Below are positions 27,491 to 35,533 of a stretch of DNA of 64,000 bases, one piece after another. Source of the stretch: Spirochaetaceae bacterium. GTDB lineage: Bacteria; Spirochaetota; Leptospiria; Leptospirales; Leptonemataceae. The translations under genes and the position numbers were made by a program. The stretch lies in NCBI GenBank assembly GCA_002730875.1, contig PCBI01000010.1, positions 180,900 to 244,899 on the forward strand. Reading direction: 5' to 3'. Positions within the stretch are counted from its first letter, which is position 1. Each line of letters starts with the position of its first letter. The notes under the pieces are model-generated. The model was not told where the DNA came from, did not search any database, and saw only the letters and a list, made by a program, of their open reading frames with translations.

Positions 27491-28624
27491 ATAGAACGGG
27501 ATCTACAAATACCGGTAAGTCCGGCGGACCTGGGGTTTCCGGGGCCGGTCATTAGCGGCAAGATTAAATCGGACGCTTCGGATTTTCAGGTCACCGAGGT
27601 GCCGGCCTACGAGCCCTCCGGGACCGGCGATTTTTTGTACCTTACCATTCGTCGCGCCAGTTTAAACACCAGGGATGTGGTTCAGTCCCTTTCTACGGCG
27701 TTGGAAGTACAGGATTCCCTTGTGGGATTCGCCGGGCTTAAGGACAAGCATGCAATCACCACGCAAACTTTCTCGCTACCGCTTGCCAAACTCCTGGGCG
27801 CAGAAGGGACGAGCTCAGAGTTCTCTACGTCGGAGTTTTCTACTATAGAGCGGGAAGTGCGCCAGAGACTGGAAGATGTGCCGGATCTTACCCTTCTGTC
27901 TTTAAATCGACATCAGAATAGCTTAAAACGTGGACATCTTAAGGGAAATGCATTCTCGATTCTGGTCAGGGATTTACGATTTCTGCAACCTGGAACGGAT
28001 GCCGAACTACAGAGCGAGTTACACGGTGCGGCTCAGCGATTGATCCAGGACGGAATGCTGAATCTCTTCGGTTCGCAGCGATTTGGCAAAGAGGGTAGCA
28101 CCTTGCAACAGGGGCTTTCGTATATGCAGGGAAAGAAGACCCGGAAATGGCTTCTGGATCTGGGGATGTCGGCGGTGCAGAGCTATGTATTCAATCATTA
28201 CTTGAGGATACGCTACGAAAGAGGCGATCTTCATAATCTGGTGGATGGTGATCTGGCCGTAAAATCGGATTCCGGCGGATTGTTCAAGGTGCCGGAGGCT
28301 TCGGCGGAGATGGATCGATTCAAGGCCGGAGAGATTTGCTACACCGGCCCCATGTTCGGTCGAAAGATGCGAAGTCCGGAAGGGCCGTCCCGGGCATTGG
28401 AGCAAGCAGCCCTGGACTATGCGGGAAAAACCGAAGAGGACTTCAAAGCCATGAAGGTTTCCGGAGCCCGTCGGGCGGCCCTGGTATTTCTGCACGATCT
28501 AAAGCTGGAGTGGCCGGATCAGGATTCTGTATGGCTGCATTTTTCCCTTCCGGCCGGCGCCTATGCTACGGTGGCCATGAGCCATTTGATCCATCTGGAG
28601 GAAAACTCTGAACGCGATATATAG
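27491..28624 (+). CDS. truD: tRNA pseudouridine(13) synthase TruD, non-standard start
   Basis: Modifies U13 of tRNAs. The catalytic aspartate lies in GFAGLKDKHAITTQ. Other TruD motifs are SLNRHQNSLKRGHLKGNAFSI and NLFGSQRFGKEG. The conserved N-terminal strand (GKIKSDASDFQVTEVPAYEP) lies upstream of the first in-frame ATG/GTG/TTG (GTG 27599), and the frame is open back to 27428. The real start must therefore be an ATA (27491, behind GCGAGGG), CTG (27533) or ATT (27551) codon. I chose 27491 for its ribosome site, with low certainty. Residues rich in SEFST around 27820-27845 form a small duplicated insertion. The 3' end overlaps the next gene. Confidence 0.85.
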   Translation: MERDLQIPVSPADLGFPGPVISGKIKSDASDFQVTEVPAYEPSGTGDFLYLTIRRASLNTRDVVQSLSTALEVQDSLVGFAGLKDKHAITTQTFSLPLAKLLGAEGTSSEFSTSEFSTIEREVRQRLEDVPDLTLLSLNRHQNSLKRGHLKGNAFSILVRDLRFLQPGTDAELQSELHGAAQRLIQDGMLNLFGSQRFGKEGSTLQQGLSYMQGKKTRKWLLDLGMSAVQSYVFNHYLRIRYERGDLHNLVDGDLAVKSDSGGLFKVPEASAEMDRFKAGEICYTGPMFGRKMRSPEGPSRALEQAALDYAGKTEEDFKAMKVSGARRAALVFLHDLKLEWPDQDSVWLHFSLPAGAYATVAMSHLIHLEENSERDI

Positions 28625-29231
28625 ACACTTCTGCAGTTACCAGGAATGGAAACAGTACAGATTCCCTTTTTCTGGATATGGCGTTCACGGATTGCCTTAC
28701 TATTCCGGTCGCCAGGTGAGATTGCAATGCATTCCTGTAGCCGGCGGGCTAAGAATTCGTTTATCCTTTTCCGGACGGTTGGATCATGCAAAGGCTACCT
28801 CCGGTTCCTGGGAAAGGAAGCCTCAGTCGGCGCTGTGGATTCAGGTGCAGGATAACCAGGCTGCATTTGCGCCGGATCTGCTCACCCTATCCGGCCCCTT
28901 ACAATTGCGGATACAGGCTATGGGCGAAAGATCCGTTTATATCGATCTTTATAAGGATGGCGGCTTGATGTTTTCCGGCAAGGCGGAAAAGAGTCTATGG
29001 GCCTGGCGCTGGAAGCTTCTGCCCGGTGGATACGGCACATCAACCATCGAAAGCGACCCGGCAATGATTAAAGGGACGATACAAACCTGTTCGAGTAAAT
29101 CGAATGATTCGAATAAACTGAATGAATCGCATCAACCGCATGAATCACGTAAATCGCAAGCTGAACCCGGGGGAGCAACCCAGGGATCAATGAGACGTTC
29201 CGTTTCGGGAGCAGGACACTATGGCAAATAA
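28608..29231 (+). CDS. Hypothetical protein with CTG start, overlapping truD
   Basis: A 207-residue frame that is open through the whole gap between truD and the next hydrolase. The best start is CTG 28608: GGAGG lies exactly 6 bases before it, inside the truD 3' end, giving (L)NAIYRHFCSYQEWKQYRFPF. The only other recognisable start is a TTG at 28692 without a ribosome site. The core (to about residue 160) looks beta-rich with many Trp, Tyr and Gly. The tail is built of S-[NH]-[EKDQ] tripeptides. It ends 11 bases into the following gene. Codon use looks normal; the function is unknown. Confidence 0.55.
   Translation: MNAIYRHFCSYQEWKQYRFPFSGYGVHGLPYYSGRQVRLQCIPVAGGLRIRLSFSGRLDHAKATSGSWERKPQSALWIQVQDNQAAFAPDLLTLSGPLQLRIQAMGERSVYIDLYKDGGLMFSGKAEKSLWAWRWKLLPGGYGTSTIESDPAMIKGTIQTCSSKSNDSNKLNESHQPHESRKSQAEPGGATQGSMRRSVSGAGHYGK
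29093..29155 (+). repeat. Degenerate 9-bp tandem repeat (7 units)
   Basis: Seven in-phase 9-base units with consensus GAATGAATC: GAGTAAATC, GAATGATTC, GAATAAACT, GAATGAATC, GCATCAACC, GCATGAATC, ACGTAAATC. Being a multiple of three, it encodes tripeptides of the type S-N-E/K in the hypothetical protein. Confidence 0.75.
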
Positions 29232-30168
29232 CGGCAACAATTCCGGCGGAATCCTGGGGGCTTTGCTGGGCACAGCAGCCGGCGTTGTGGCTCTGGGGGC
29301 CGCAGCCGCCGCTGGCGTCGCAGGATGGACCATTCATTCCATTCATCAAAGGAAGAAGAAAGATCTCCTGGACGATTATTTCATTACGCCTTTCGAGCTG
29401 GATGTACCCCATGAGGATGTACGCTTCGTAACCAGGGATCATGTAGTCTTGAAAGGCTGGTGGTTTCCGGTGGATGGCAGCGATCGCACCGTTGTAGCCA
29501 TGACCGGGCGTCATGGCCGCAAGGACGACCTGATCGGTATAGGTACCGGTTTGTGGAAGCGCGGCATAAATGTGTTGGTGTTTGACTATCGGGGCCGCGG
29601 CGAAAGCGAAGACTCCACTCAGTCCATCGGTTACTTCGAAGCTGCCGATGCCGAAGCGGCCCTGGATTATGCCATGCAAAGAGTGGTAGACCGGGAAGGT
29701 ACATGCAGACCGGCGCTATTGGGCTACTCCATGGGTGCGGTGCTTTCGCTGCAGCTGGGGGCGCTACGTCCTGAAGTGGAAACGGTGGTTGCCGACTGCC
29801 CCTTTGCCAGCCTGGGCGAACTGGTGCGAGACAAGCTCTCGCAGAGATTCCTTCCGGCCCGGCATCTAATGCCCGCAATCGATTATCTGAACCGGGCCAT
29901 CTACGGTTACAGCCTGGCGGCGGTCAGCCCCCTTCAATGGATAGGCCGAATTTCGCCCCGGCCCATACTTCTGATTCATGCGGAGAAGGATCGAATCATA
30001 CCGGTGGAGGATTCCCTGAGATTGTTTGAGGCCGCCGGCGAACCCAAAGAGCTATGGATTGAGCCGGATGCGGATCATTGCGGCGCCTACTTCAGAGACC
30101 GGGAAGCCTATATCAAACGAGTTGCGGATTACTTTGAAGACGTTTTTGCCGGCAAGTACTTCCACTGA
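29221..30168 (+). CDS. Alpha/beta hydrolase with Gly/Ala-rich N-terminal membrane segment
   Basis: A 315-residue protein. A Gly/Ala-rich membrane segment (residues 10-37) is followed by a hydrolase domain: nucleophile LGYSMGA (Ser170), acid Asp257 (AEKDRIIP) and His286 (DADHCGAY). The DYRGRGES strand is typical of the BAAT/peptidase S9-like group. Four strands of the fold precede the nucleophile, as normal. GGGAGCAGGAC precedes the ATG. It probably acts on an acyl ester in or outside the inner membrane. It lies 12 bases before a second, unrelated hydrolase gene. Confidence 0.87.
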   Translation: MANNGNNSGGILGALLGTAAGVVALGAAAAAGVAGWTIHSIHQRKKKDLLDDYFITPFELDVPHEDVRFVTRDHVVLKGWWFPVDGSDRTVVAMTGRHGRKDDLIGIGTGLWKRGINVLVFDYRGRGESEDSTQSIGYFEAADAEAALDYAMQRVVDREGTCRPALLGYSMGAVLSLQLGALRPEVETVVADCPFASLGELVRDKLSQRFLPARHLMPAIDYLNRAIYGYSLAAVSPLQWIGRISPRPILLIHAEKDRIIPVEDSLRLFEAAGEPKELWIEPDADHCGAYFRDREAYIKRVADYFEDVFAGKYFH

Positions 30169-30180
30169 CATGGAAAACCT

Positions 30181-31161
30181 TTGAGCAAGCGTACCCCGAA
30201 AAAGCATAAGCCTTCTTCGATTAAGCGTCGTCAGGCAGAGAAAGCCTCTGTGCCCCGGGTGGACTGGGTTTTTCTCCGCGGCCTGGGCCGGCAAAGCGGT
30301 CACTGGTTTCGCTTTCGCAAGTTACTGGAATCTGAATCAACTTTTCCGTTCAACGGAACGCTACACTTCCCGGACCTGCCGGGCACAGGCAAACAGAACC
30401 AAAAACGAAGCCCGGCCTCTATTTCGGAGATCACAGATGTTTTGCGCCAAAAAACCGTGGGTGGAGCGATCGCGGGAGTATCCGGCAAAGGCACTGGCGA
30501 AACCCCGCGCAAAGTAGTAGGCGAGGCGCCGTACGAAACGGCCGATGCAACCGTTCTGACTCAGAATACCGGGAGAGGCGCTTCAAAAGGTAGGGGTCCG
30601 CTTCGTTGCTTGTTTGCGATTTCGCTGGGAGGTATGGTTGCTCTGGACTGGTTGCATCGCTATCCGGAAGACTTTGACTGCGCCTTTATTGTGAATTCCA
30701 GTATGAAAGGCCTGAGCCCCTTCTACCATCGTATGCGGCCGGGGGCGGCACTGGACATTCTGAAAGCGGTTTATCATGGCTTGCTTCGTAAGGATATCGA
30801 ATCCATGGAAAGCGCCGTATTTGGCCGAAGCTGCAATAACGAAGATACGCAAAGCCTGGCCCATTGGATTGAGCTCCAGAACCGTTACCCCGTGCGTTTT
30901 TCCAACTTCTTGCGCCAGCTATGGGCTGCGCTTCGCTTTCGGGCCCCGGCGGCAGACTTTCCGCCTCCGGTTTTTCTGGTTTCTCGAAATGATCGGCTGG
31001 TGAATCCGGCCTGCTCCGACGCTTTGTTTCGCCGCTTTGGCCGGCCCGGTCGGTACTTCGTGCATCCCTTCGCCGGCCACGACCTCACCACCGACGATCC
31101 CGAGGGCACCGCCGAATTCTTAAGACTCTTTCTGGGTCGATTTCTGGATGCTGCGCAATAA
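30181..31161 (+). CDS. Alpha/beta hydrolase with a low-complexity insertion
   Basis: A 326-residue cytosolic hydrolase starting at a TTG (30181). The nucleophile is in FAISLGGMVALDW (Ser148), the acid is Asp271 (SRNDRLVNP) and the histidine is His300 (FAGHDLTTD). The N-terminus is basic. Residues about 91-140 are a Gly/Thr-rich stretch between strands that looks disordered. It is closest in appearance to the MenH/BioH-like acyl hydrolases, with the substrate unknown. Its 3' end, including the stop codon, is duplicated downstream. Confidence 0.8.
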   Translation: MSKRTPKKHKPSSIKRRQAEKASVPRVDWVFLRGLGRQSGHWFRFRKLLESESTFPFNGTLHFPDLPGTGKQNQKRSPASISEITDVLRQKTVGGAIAGVSGKGTGETPRKVVGEAPYETADATVLTQNTGRGASKGRGPLRCLFAISLGGMVALDWLHRYPEDFDCAFIVNSSMKGLSPFYHRMRPGAALDILKAVYHGLLRKDIESMESAVFGRSCNNEDTQSLAHWIELQNRYPVRFSNFLRQLWAALRFRAPAADFPPPVFLVSRNDRLVNPACSDALFRRFGRPGRYFVHPFAGHDLTTDDPEGTAEFLRLFLGRFLDAAQ

Positions 31162-31216
31162 GGCCCTATCCTGGCCGGTTTCTGGATGCTGCGCAATAAG
31201 GCTCTACCCTGGTCGG
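31141..31216. repeat. 38-bp tandem duplication covering a gene end
   Basis: Two 38-base copies (31141-31178 and 31179-31216), beginning TTTCTGGATGCTGCGCAATA, differ at only three positions. A decayed third start (TTTCTGGACTTGACTGAGTAAGGCTC) follows. Copy 1 contains the last codons and the TAA stop of the hydrolase gene. Copy 2 is non-coding. Confidence 0.9.
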
Positions 31217-31258
31217 TTTCTGGACTTGACTGAGTAAGGCTCCGGAACCTTCGGCCGA

Positions 31259-32248
31259 TTATTTCTGTAGATTCCAGTCTGATTCGCGGGTGAGCGCTGT
31301 GCGAAACAGATCCCGAAGGAATTTGCGGTACCTGGCAATGGTGTCCCGTTTTTTCTGACCGTCCGGGTTAAAGATGCTTTTTCGATTGAATACCTTTGTG
31401 GGATTCTCGCGCAAATCGCTCCAGGTGCCTACTTCCAGGGTAAGCGGTAGAAATCGGGACTTCCATTTTCTTTCCGATTCATGGAGCTTCCAGTAATGGT
31501 CGTAGAACAGATCCCAGAGATCGCCGTGAGTGGTGTAGGATTCGCTTTGCGGACCAAAGTTTAGATGGCTGTGCCCTGCCTGGATTTTGAAGAAGCGACC
31601 CATGGCCTGGAACAGTGCATCGTCCCGGCAGGGTTCCTTTGTCCCCGCATACGGCCACCACACATGGTCTACGGATCCAAAGCCCGAATGCACATCTACC
31701 ACCGGGATCAATTGATCTTTGACGTTGAAGAACGATTCGTAGACAAATCGATACAGGGTTCTGGATTCTGGCTCCAGGCTTTGACCGCGAAAATAGGGCA
31801 GTCGGTTGCTGAATCGGTGGCCGCCAAAGAAGGGCAGGGAATGCACCGCTTCTACGCCGGAGTTTCGCATCAGATCCACGCCCGCCGGATTGGATCTTCG
31901 TCGCAAGGCTACGCCCCCCGGGTTTACCATGGGCAATGCATGGATACCGATCTTGCCTTTTTGAATCTCCGGAAAAAAATCCGGGTTCTCCAGACAGTGG
32001 AAAAGGAAATCTAAAAGAATCCGAATCCCAATGGTTTCCAGCCCATGCACTCCGGCCACAATGCCCACCGGGTTTTTCTTTAAAGCGGAGGGTTTGCCGA
32101 TGGTCAGGCCGTAAATGGGGAAGCGAAACCCACTTTCCGTTTTTCGGGAGAAGCCAAATTGATGTATGCCAACAAGTTTTTCGTCAACCCTGGCTATCTC
32201 CAGGATTCGCTTTTCAAATCGGTTAAGACGTCGCAGTCCACGAAGCAT
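31259..32248 (-). CDS. M14-family zinc carboxypeptidase-like protein
   Basis: A 329-residue cytosolic M14 peptidase. Zinc ligands are His68 and Glu71 (AGVHGLETIG) and His187 (VDVHSGFG). The catalytic glutamate is Glu272 (LTLEVGTWS). The NPGGVALRRRSNPAGVDLMRN segment carries the substrate-binding Asn-Arg typical of the family. There is no signal peptide, so it may act on cytosolic peptides or murein fragments. The ATG is inside the left arm of a perfect 12-bp hairpin that fills the gap to the S41 peptidase gene upstream, and no ribosome site is visible. Confidence 0.88.
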   Translation of the reverse strand: MLRGLRRLNRFEKRILEIARVDEKLVGIHQFGFSRKTESGFRFPIYGLTIGKPSALKKNPVGIVAGVHGLETIGIRILLDFLFHCLENPDFFPEIQKGKIGIHALPMVNPGGVALRRRSNPAGVDLMRNSGVEAVHSLPFFGGHRFSNRLPYFRGQSLEPESRTLYRFVYESFFNVKDQLIPVVDVHSGFGSVDHVWWPYAGTKEPCRDDALFQAMGRFFKIQAGHSHLNFGPQSESYTTHGDLWDLFYDHYWKLHESERKWKSRFLPLTLEVGTWSDLRENPTKVFNRKSIFNPDGQKKRDTIARYRKFLRDLFRTALTRESDWNLQK

Positions 32249-32276
32249 TCTGTGAGTAAGAACGCAGAATGCTTCG
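32241..32276 (-). promoter_or_regulatory. Perfect 12-bp hairpin over the M14 start codon
   Basis: CGAAGCATTCTG and CAGAATGCTTCG pair perfectly across a 12-base loop. The M14 start codon (32246-32248) is inside the stem, and the S41 peptidase stop lies 7 bases from the other end. It may be a terminator for the first gene, a translational lock on the second, or both. Confidence 0.6.
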
Positions 32277-32282
32277 CTGATG

Positions 32283-34121
32283 TCAGTCCTTTTCTGCGAT
32301 CATAGCCTTCAGATAGGGGAGAGCTCTTTGCAGCATGTAATCCGGGCGAACCGCGTCGTTTTCGTGCTCTTTCAGGTACTTTTCGGCCTGCTTTGGATTG
32401 ACCTGCTTTTTCAGACCATCGATCCACTTCTCCCTGCGAGGGTTCGGATCCTTTTGAGCCAGTTCCGGAAGATGATGCCACATATCCTCCTCCCGGAATC
32501 TGAGCGGAAATTCGCCGTCTTTCTGGTCGGAGATTCGGATGTCTGGCTGTACGCCGTGCACCTGTACAGTGTAGCCATTGGGCGCATAGTATCGTGCTAT
32601 GGTAAGTTTGATCAGATACATTCCGGCCCGGGTTTCCAGGGGCTGGATCTGCTGCACCGTTGCCTTGCCAAAAGTGCGATCGCCTACAATCAACGCCCGT
32701 TCGTAATCCTGTAAAGCGGAGGCCATAATCTCGCTGGCGCTGGCCGAACCGGCATCCACCATCACCATCAACGGCATGTCGTTGTCTATAATGGGATAAC
32801 CGTCGCTTTCCAGTTCCCTTGTACCGCGGTTAGATTTCAAAGATGTTACAATCCGTTCTTCTTCCATGAAGAGGCCGGTCACTCGAACCGCTTCGCCCAG
32901 GTCTCCCCCCGGATTATTTCGCAGGTCGATGATGAGGCCTGCCGGATCCCCGCCGGCTTCTTTTTTGATATCTTCGTAGGCTTCGCGCACCATTTCGGTG
33001 ATGGGCGTTTCATGGAACAGAAAGGATCGGATATGGATAATACCAATATTGTGCTCCTTCATGTAGCTGGAGTCCACAGCCTTTCTTTCGATTACATCCC
33101 GCTCGATTTTGATCTCCCGGGTGGTTAGATCGGTGGGGCGATCAATTTCCAGGGAAACCACGGTGCCCCGGGGACCGCGGATCCTTTTTACCACCTCACG
33201 CAACGACAGGTTGGAGATGCTCTTACCGTCCACCTTGCGAATGATATCCCCGGCTTTCAGGCCGGACCGGAGGGCCGGTGAACCGGGAAAGGGAGTTTCT
33301 ACGATTACATCCTCTTCATCGCCCCCGCGCAAAATGGCGCCAATCCCTTCGAAGGTGGCATCCTCCGACTCCTTGCGGATCTTCTCCCACACTTTACGGT
33401 CCAGGAGGTCGGCATGGGGATCAAAGCTCTTAAGAAATCCCCGGGCGGCCTGGAAGTAGTAGTAGTTCATGGAAGGCGGATTCGAGCCGTTACCCGGGGC
33501 ATCGCCGTCCGAATTCTCTTCCGAAAGCTCCTCGCTATCCGGGTTATGGCCCGGGGCCGTGCCAAATCGCAGTCGATTATCCTGGATCCAGGACATCACT
33601 TTGCCGAAGTCCTCGCCGTCAAAACCGGTGGAGTCCCACATATCGTCCAGAGCCAGTCGTTGCTGCCTTTGCTTTTCCTTTAGTTTGCGAGCTTCCTTTT
33701 CTCTTTGATCTGCGGACAGGGAGTCCCATTTCTTCTTCTGAATGGCATCTCGCTTTTCTTTAACCGCTTCAAGCTGGGTAGCATCCATCTTGAAGATCAC
33801 GTATTCGTCGGTCCAGGGGAGCTTGAGCGCTTCGCCCGGTATCTCGATGCCAAAGGGAGCAAATTCCTTTCTTCGCTCCAGATAGGCGGATGGCAGCAAC
33901 TCCAGGGGGGCCGGCATGGCCGATACGGCCGCGCGGGCGGCATCCACATAGCCCCGGTCCTGGTCAATGGAACGTCGGTCCAGATACTGGATCTGAGCAA
34001 AGGTGAGTACCTGGCTAAAATCCCGGGGACCAAAATCCCCCGGAACGGCGCTGAGACTGGCCGGCAGTCCGAAGATAATCAGCCCAATTAAAACAACTCT
34101 TTTCCAGATTCTATTCATCAT
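32283..34121 (-). CDS. S41 C-terminal processing peptidase (CtpA/Prc type)
   Basis: A 612-residue periplasmic serine protease. The signal peptide (MNRIWKRVVLIGLIIFGLPASLSA) follows ATG 34121, behind GGAAAAGAG. The in-frame extension to 34229 lacks support. A charged, coiled N-terminal region of about 200 residues precedes a PDZ domain (GIGAILRGGDEEDVIVET... to VVSLEI). The protease core then has the catalytic serine in AGSASASEIMA and lysine in FGKATVQQ, with LIIDLRNNPGGDLGEAV between. The C-terminal region (about 100 residues) is polar. The family trims or degrades envelope proteins with exposed C-termini. Confidence 0.93.
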   Translation of the reverse strand: MMNRIWKRVVLIGLIIFGLPASLSAVPGDFGPRDFSQVLTFAQIQYLDRRSIDQDRGYVDAARAAVSAMPAPLELLPSAYLERRKEFAPFGIEIPGEALKLPWTDEYVIFKMDATQLEAVKEKRDAIQKKKWDSLSADQREKEARKLKEKQRQQRLALDDMWDSTGFDGEDFGKVMSWIQDNRLRFGTAPGHNPDSEELSEENSDGDAPGNGSNPPSMNYYYFQAARGFLKSFDPHADLLDRKVWEKIRKESEDATFEGIGAILRGGDEEDVIVETPFPGSPALRSGLKAGDIIRKVDGKSISNLSLREVVKRIRGPRGTVVSLEIDRPTDLTTREIKIERDVIERKAVDSSYMKEHNIGIIHIRSFLFHETPITEMVREAYEDIKKEAGGDPAGLIIDLRNNPGGDLGEAVRVTGLFMEEERIVTSLKSNRGTRELESDGYPIIDNDMPLMVMVDAGSASASEIMASALQDYERALIVGDRTFGKATVQQIQPLETRAGMYLIKLTIARYYAPNGYTVQVHGVQPDIRISDQKDGEFPLRFREEDMWHHLPELAQKDPNPRREKWIDGLKKQVNPKQAEKYLKEHENDAVRPDYMLQRALPYLKAMIAEKD

Positions 34122-34352
34122 GACTCTTTTCCAATGTACAGACGTAGCCAGTTGGCTGTCAGTTTTATTTTTAACGCGGCCCGAAACTACCATCATGAGA
34201 TAGACGTATCTGACTACAGGAAGGCTCATTTTCTAATGCGGAATAACTGCCCGGTATCCTTCGGGGCGGTTGAAAATTGGCCGGGCAAAAACCGGGCAGC
34301 CTGAATCTAAAAAAGGGTCGACGGAGGGAGGTGGAACCCTGGTCTTTCCGTA

Positions 34353-35411
34353 ATGATTCGAAGTGCCCTTACCGTCCTCATTCTGGCCTCTTTTTCCGTG
34401 GTCCCTGCCTGTCAGGGGGGAGAAAAGCAGGGCCCATCCCCGGACCAACAGAAAGAACTCTTTCTGCAGACCAATCAGGAAGACCTGAAGCCCACTATCT
34501 GGGATACCGGGGATACCACTATTACCAACGAAGATCGCCTGGATCTATTTGAGCCCCATGTAAAGGATCGGGGCGGCGCCTATGTGGGCGTGGGTTCGAC
34601 TCAGAACTTCACCCTGGCGGCCTGGGCCAAGTCCGAATGGATCTGGCTCATGGACTTCACCCGGGTCGTGGTGGCCACAAACAAGATTCATATCGCTTTT
34701 CTTCAAGAGTGCCCCACTCCTGAAGAGTTCCGCAAGCTCTGGGAACCGCAATCGAAGGAGAAAGCGCTCCAGGTAATCGAAAAGCATTACGCGGGACAAC
34801 CGGACTATGATCTGATCCGAAAAGCCTGGACCATTTCAGGCCCCTTCCAGCGAAAAAGATTTCGCTATGATGATGTAATCCATAAGAAGTTCAACTTCCA
34901 TGGCTGGCTGAACAGCAAAGAAACCTACGACCATATTCGCGGTCTGGCATTAAAGGGCCGCATCCAGGCGGTGCGGGGCGACCTCAAAGGGCCCATTACC
35001 GTGAAGTCCATTGCCGAGCAGGCCAAAAAGATGGGCATTGTATTTCGCATGGTTTACTACTCCAACGCCGAGGAATACTTTCCCCTGGCCGAGGATTTTC
35101 GCAGCAACTGGACTTCTATCCCGGTGGATGAAAAGTCAGTAATCGTTCGTACTATTTCCGTGTATCGTGGCCAATTGCCCTGGGCGCCAGGTTCCGAGCT
35201 TTCCACGGATCGTGGCTTCCACTATGTGATCCAGGATGCCGGGCATTTTCAGAAATGGCTGGAAGTGGGTAAAGAAGGACTGCGAATCGAAGACATAGTT
35301 CGCACCGGGGAAACGGATCGGGAGAACGGAATAACGCTTGTGAAGTCCGGGACTCCCATTCCTGAGAACCTGAAGAAAGCCCCGGCTCAGACGCCGGCTA
35401 TGCAGGAGTAA
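34353..35411 (+). CDS. Lipoprotein of unknown function with a Rossmann-like motif
   Basis: A 352-residue lipoprotein; the signal peptide ends VVPAC (Cys20). Residues 70-110 (GGAYVGVGSTQNFTLAAWAKS followed by WLMDFTRVVV) resemble the glycine loop and acidic strand end of class I methyltransferase folds, and a later strand reads VYYSNAEEYFP. Being extracytoplasmic, it is unlikely to use SAM. A group of Leptospira surface lipoproteins shows the same layout (family knowledge, hedged). Divergent from the S41 peptidase gene; a hairpin follows the stop. Confidence 0.72.
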   Translation: MIRSALTVLILASFSVVPACQGGEKQGPSPDQQKELFLQTNQEDLKPTIWDTGDTTITNEDRLDLFEPHVKDRGGAYVGVGSTQNFTLAAWAKSEWIWLMDFTRVVVATNKIHIAFLQECPTPEEFRKLWEPQSKEKALQVIEKHYAGQPDYDLIRKAWTISGPFQRKRFRYDDVIHKKFNFHGWLNSKETYDHIRGLALKGRIQAVRGDLKGPITVKSIAEQAKKMGIVFRMVYYSNAEEYFPLAEDFRSNWTSIPVDEKSVIVRTISVYRGQLPWAPGSELSTDRGFHYVIQDAGHFQKWLEVGKEGLRIEDIVRTGETDRENGITLVKSGTPIPENLKKAPAQTPAMQE

Positions 35412-35421
35412 GGATCGAAAC

Positions 35422-35447
35422 GTTGCCGGGGCATTAATGCTGGCAAC
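35422..35447 (+). terminator. Hairpin after the lipoprotein gene
   Basis: GTTGCC and GGCAAC flank an inner palindrome GCATTAATGC, forming a 6-bp plus 5-bp stem 11 bases after the stop. A second GC-rich segment ending CCCTTTTCGTTT (35485-35505) is a more classical terminator tail. Confidence 0.5.
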
Positions 35448-35533
35448 CATACAGGGGCTCGGAGCCGGATGCCTTAATGGCGGCCTGCCGGGCCCTTTTC
35501 GTTTAATCATCGTTTCATGCAGAGATCAAGAAA

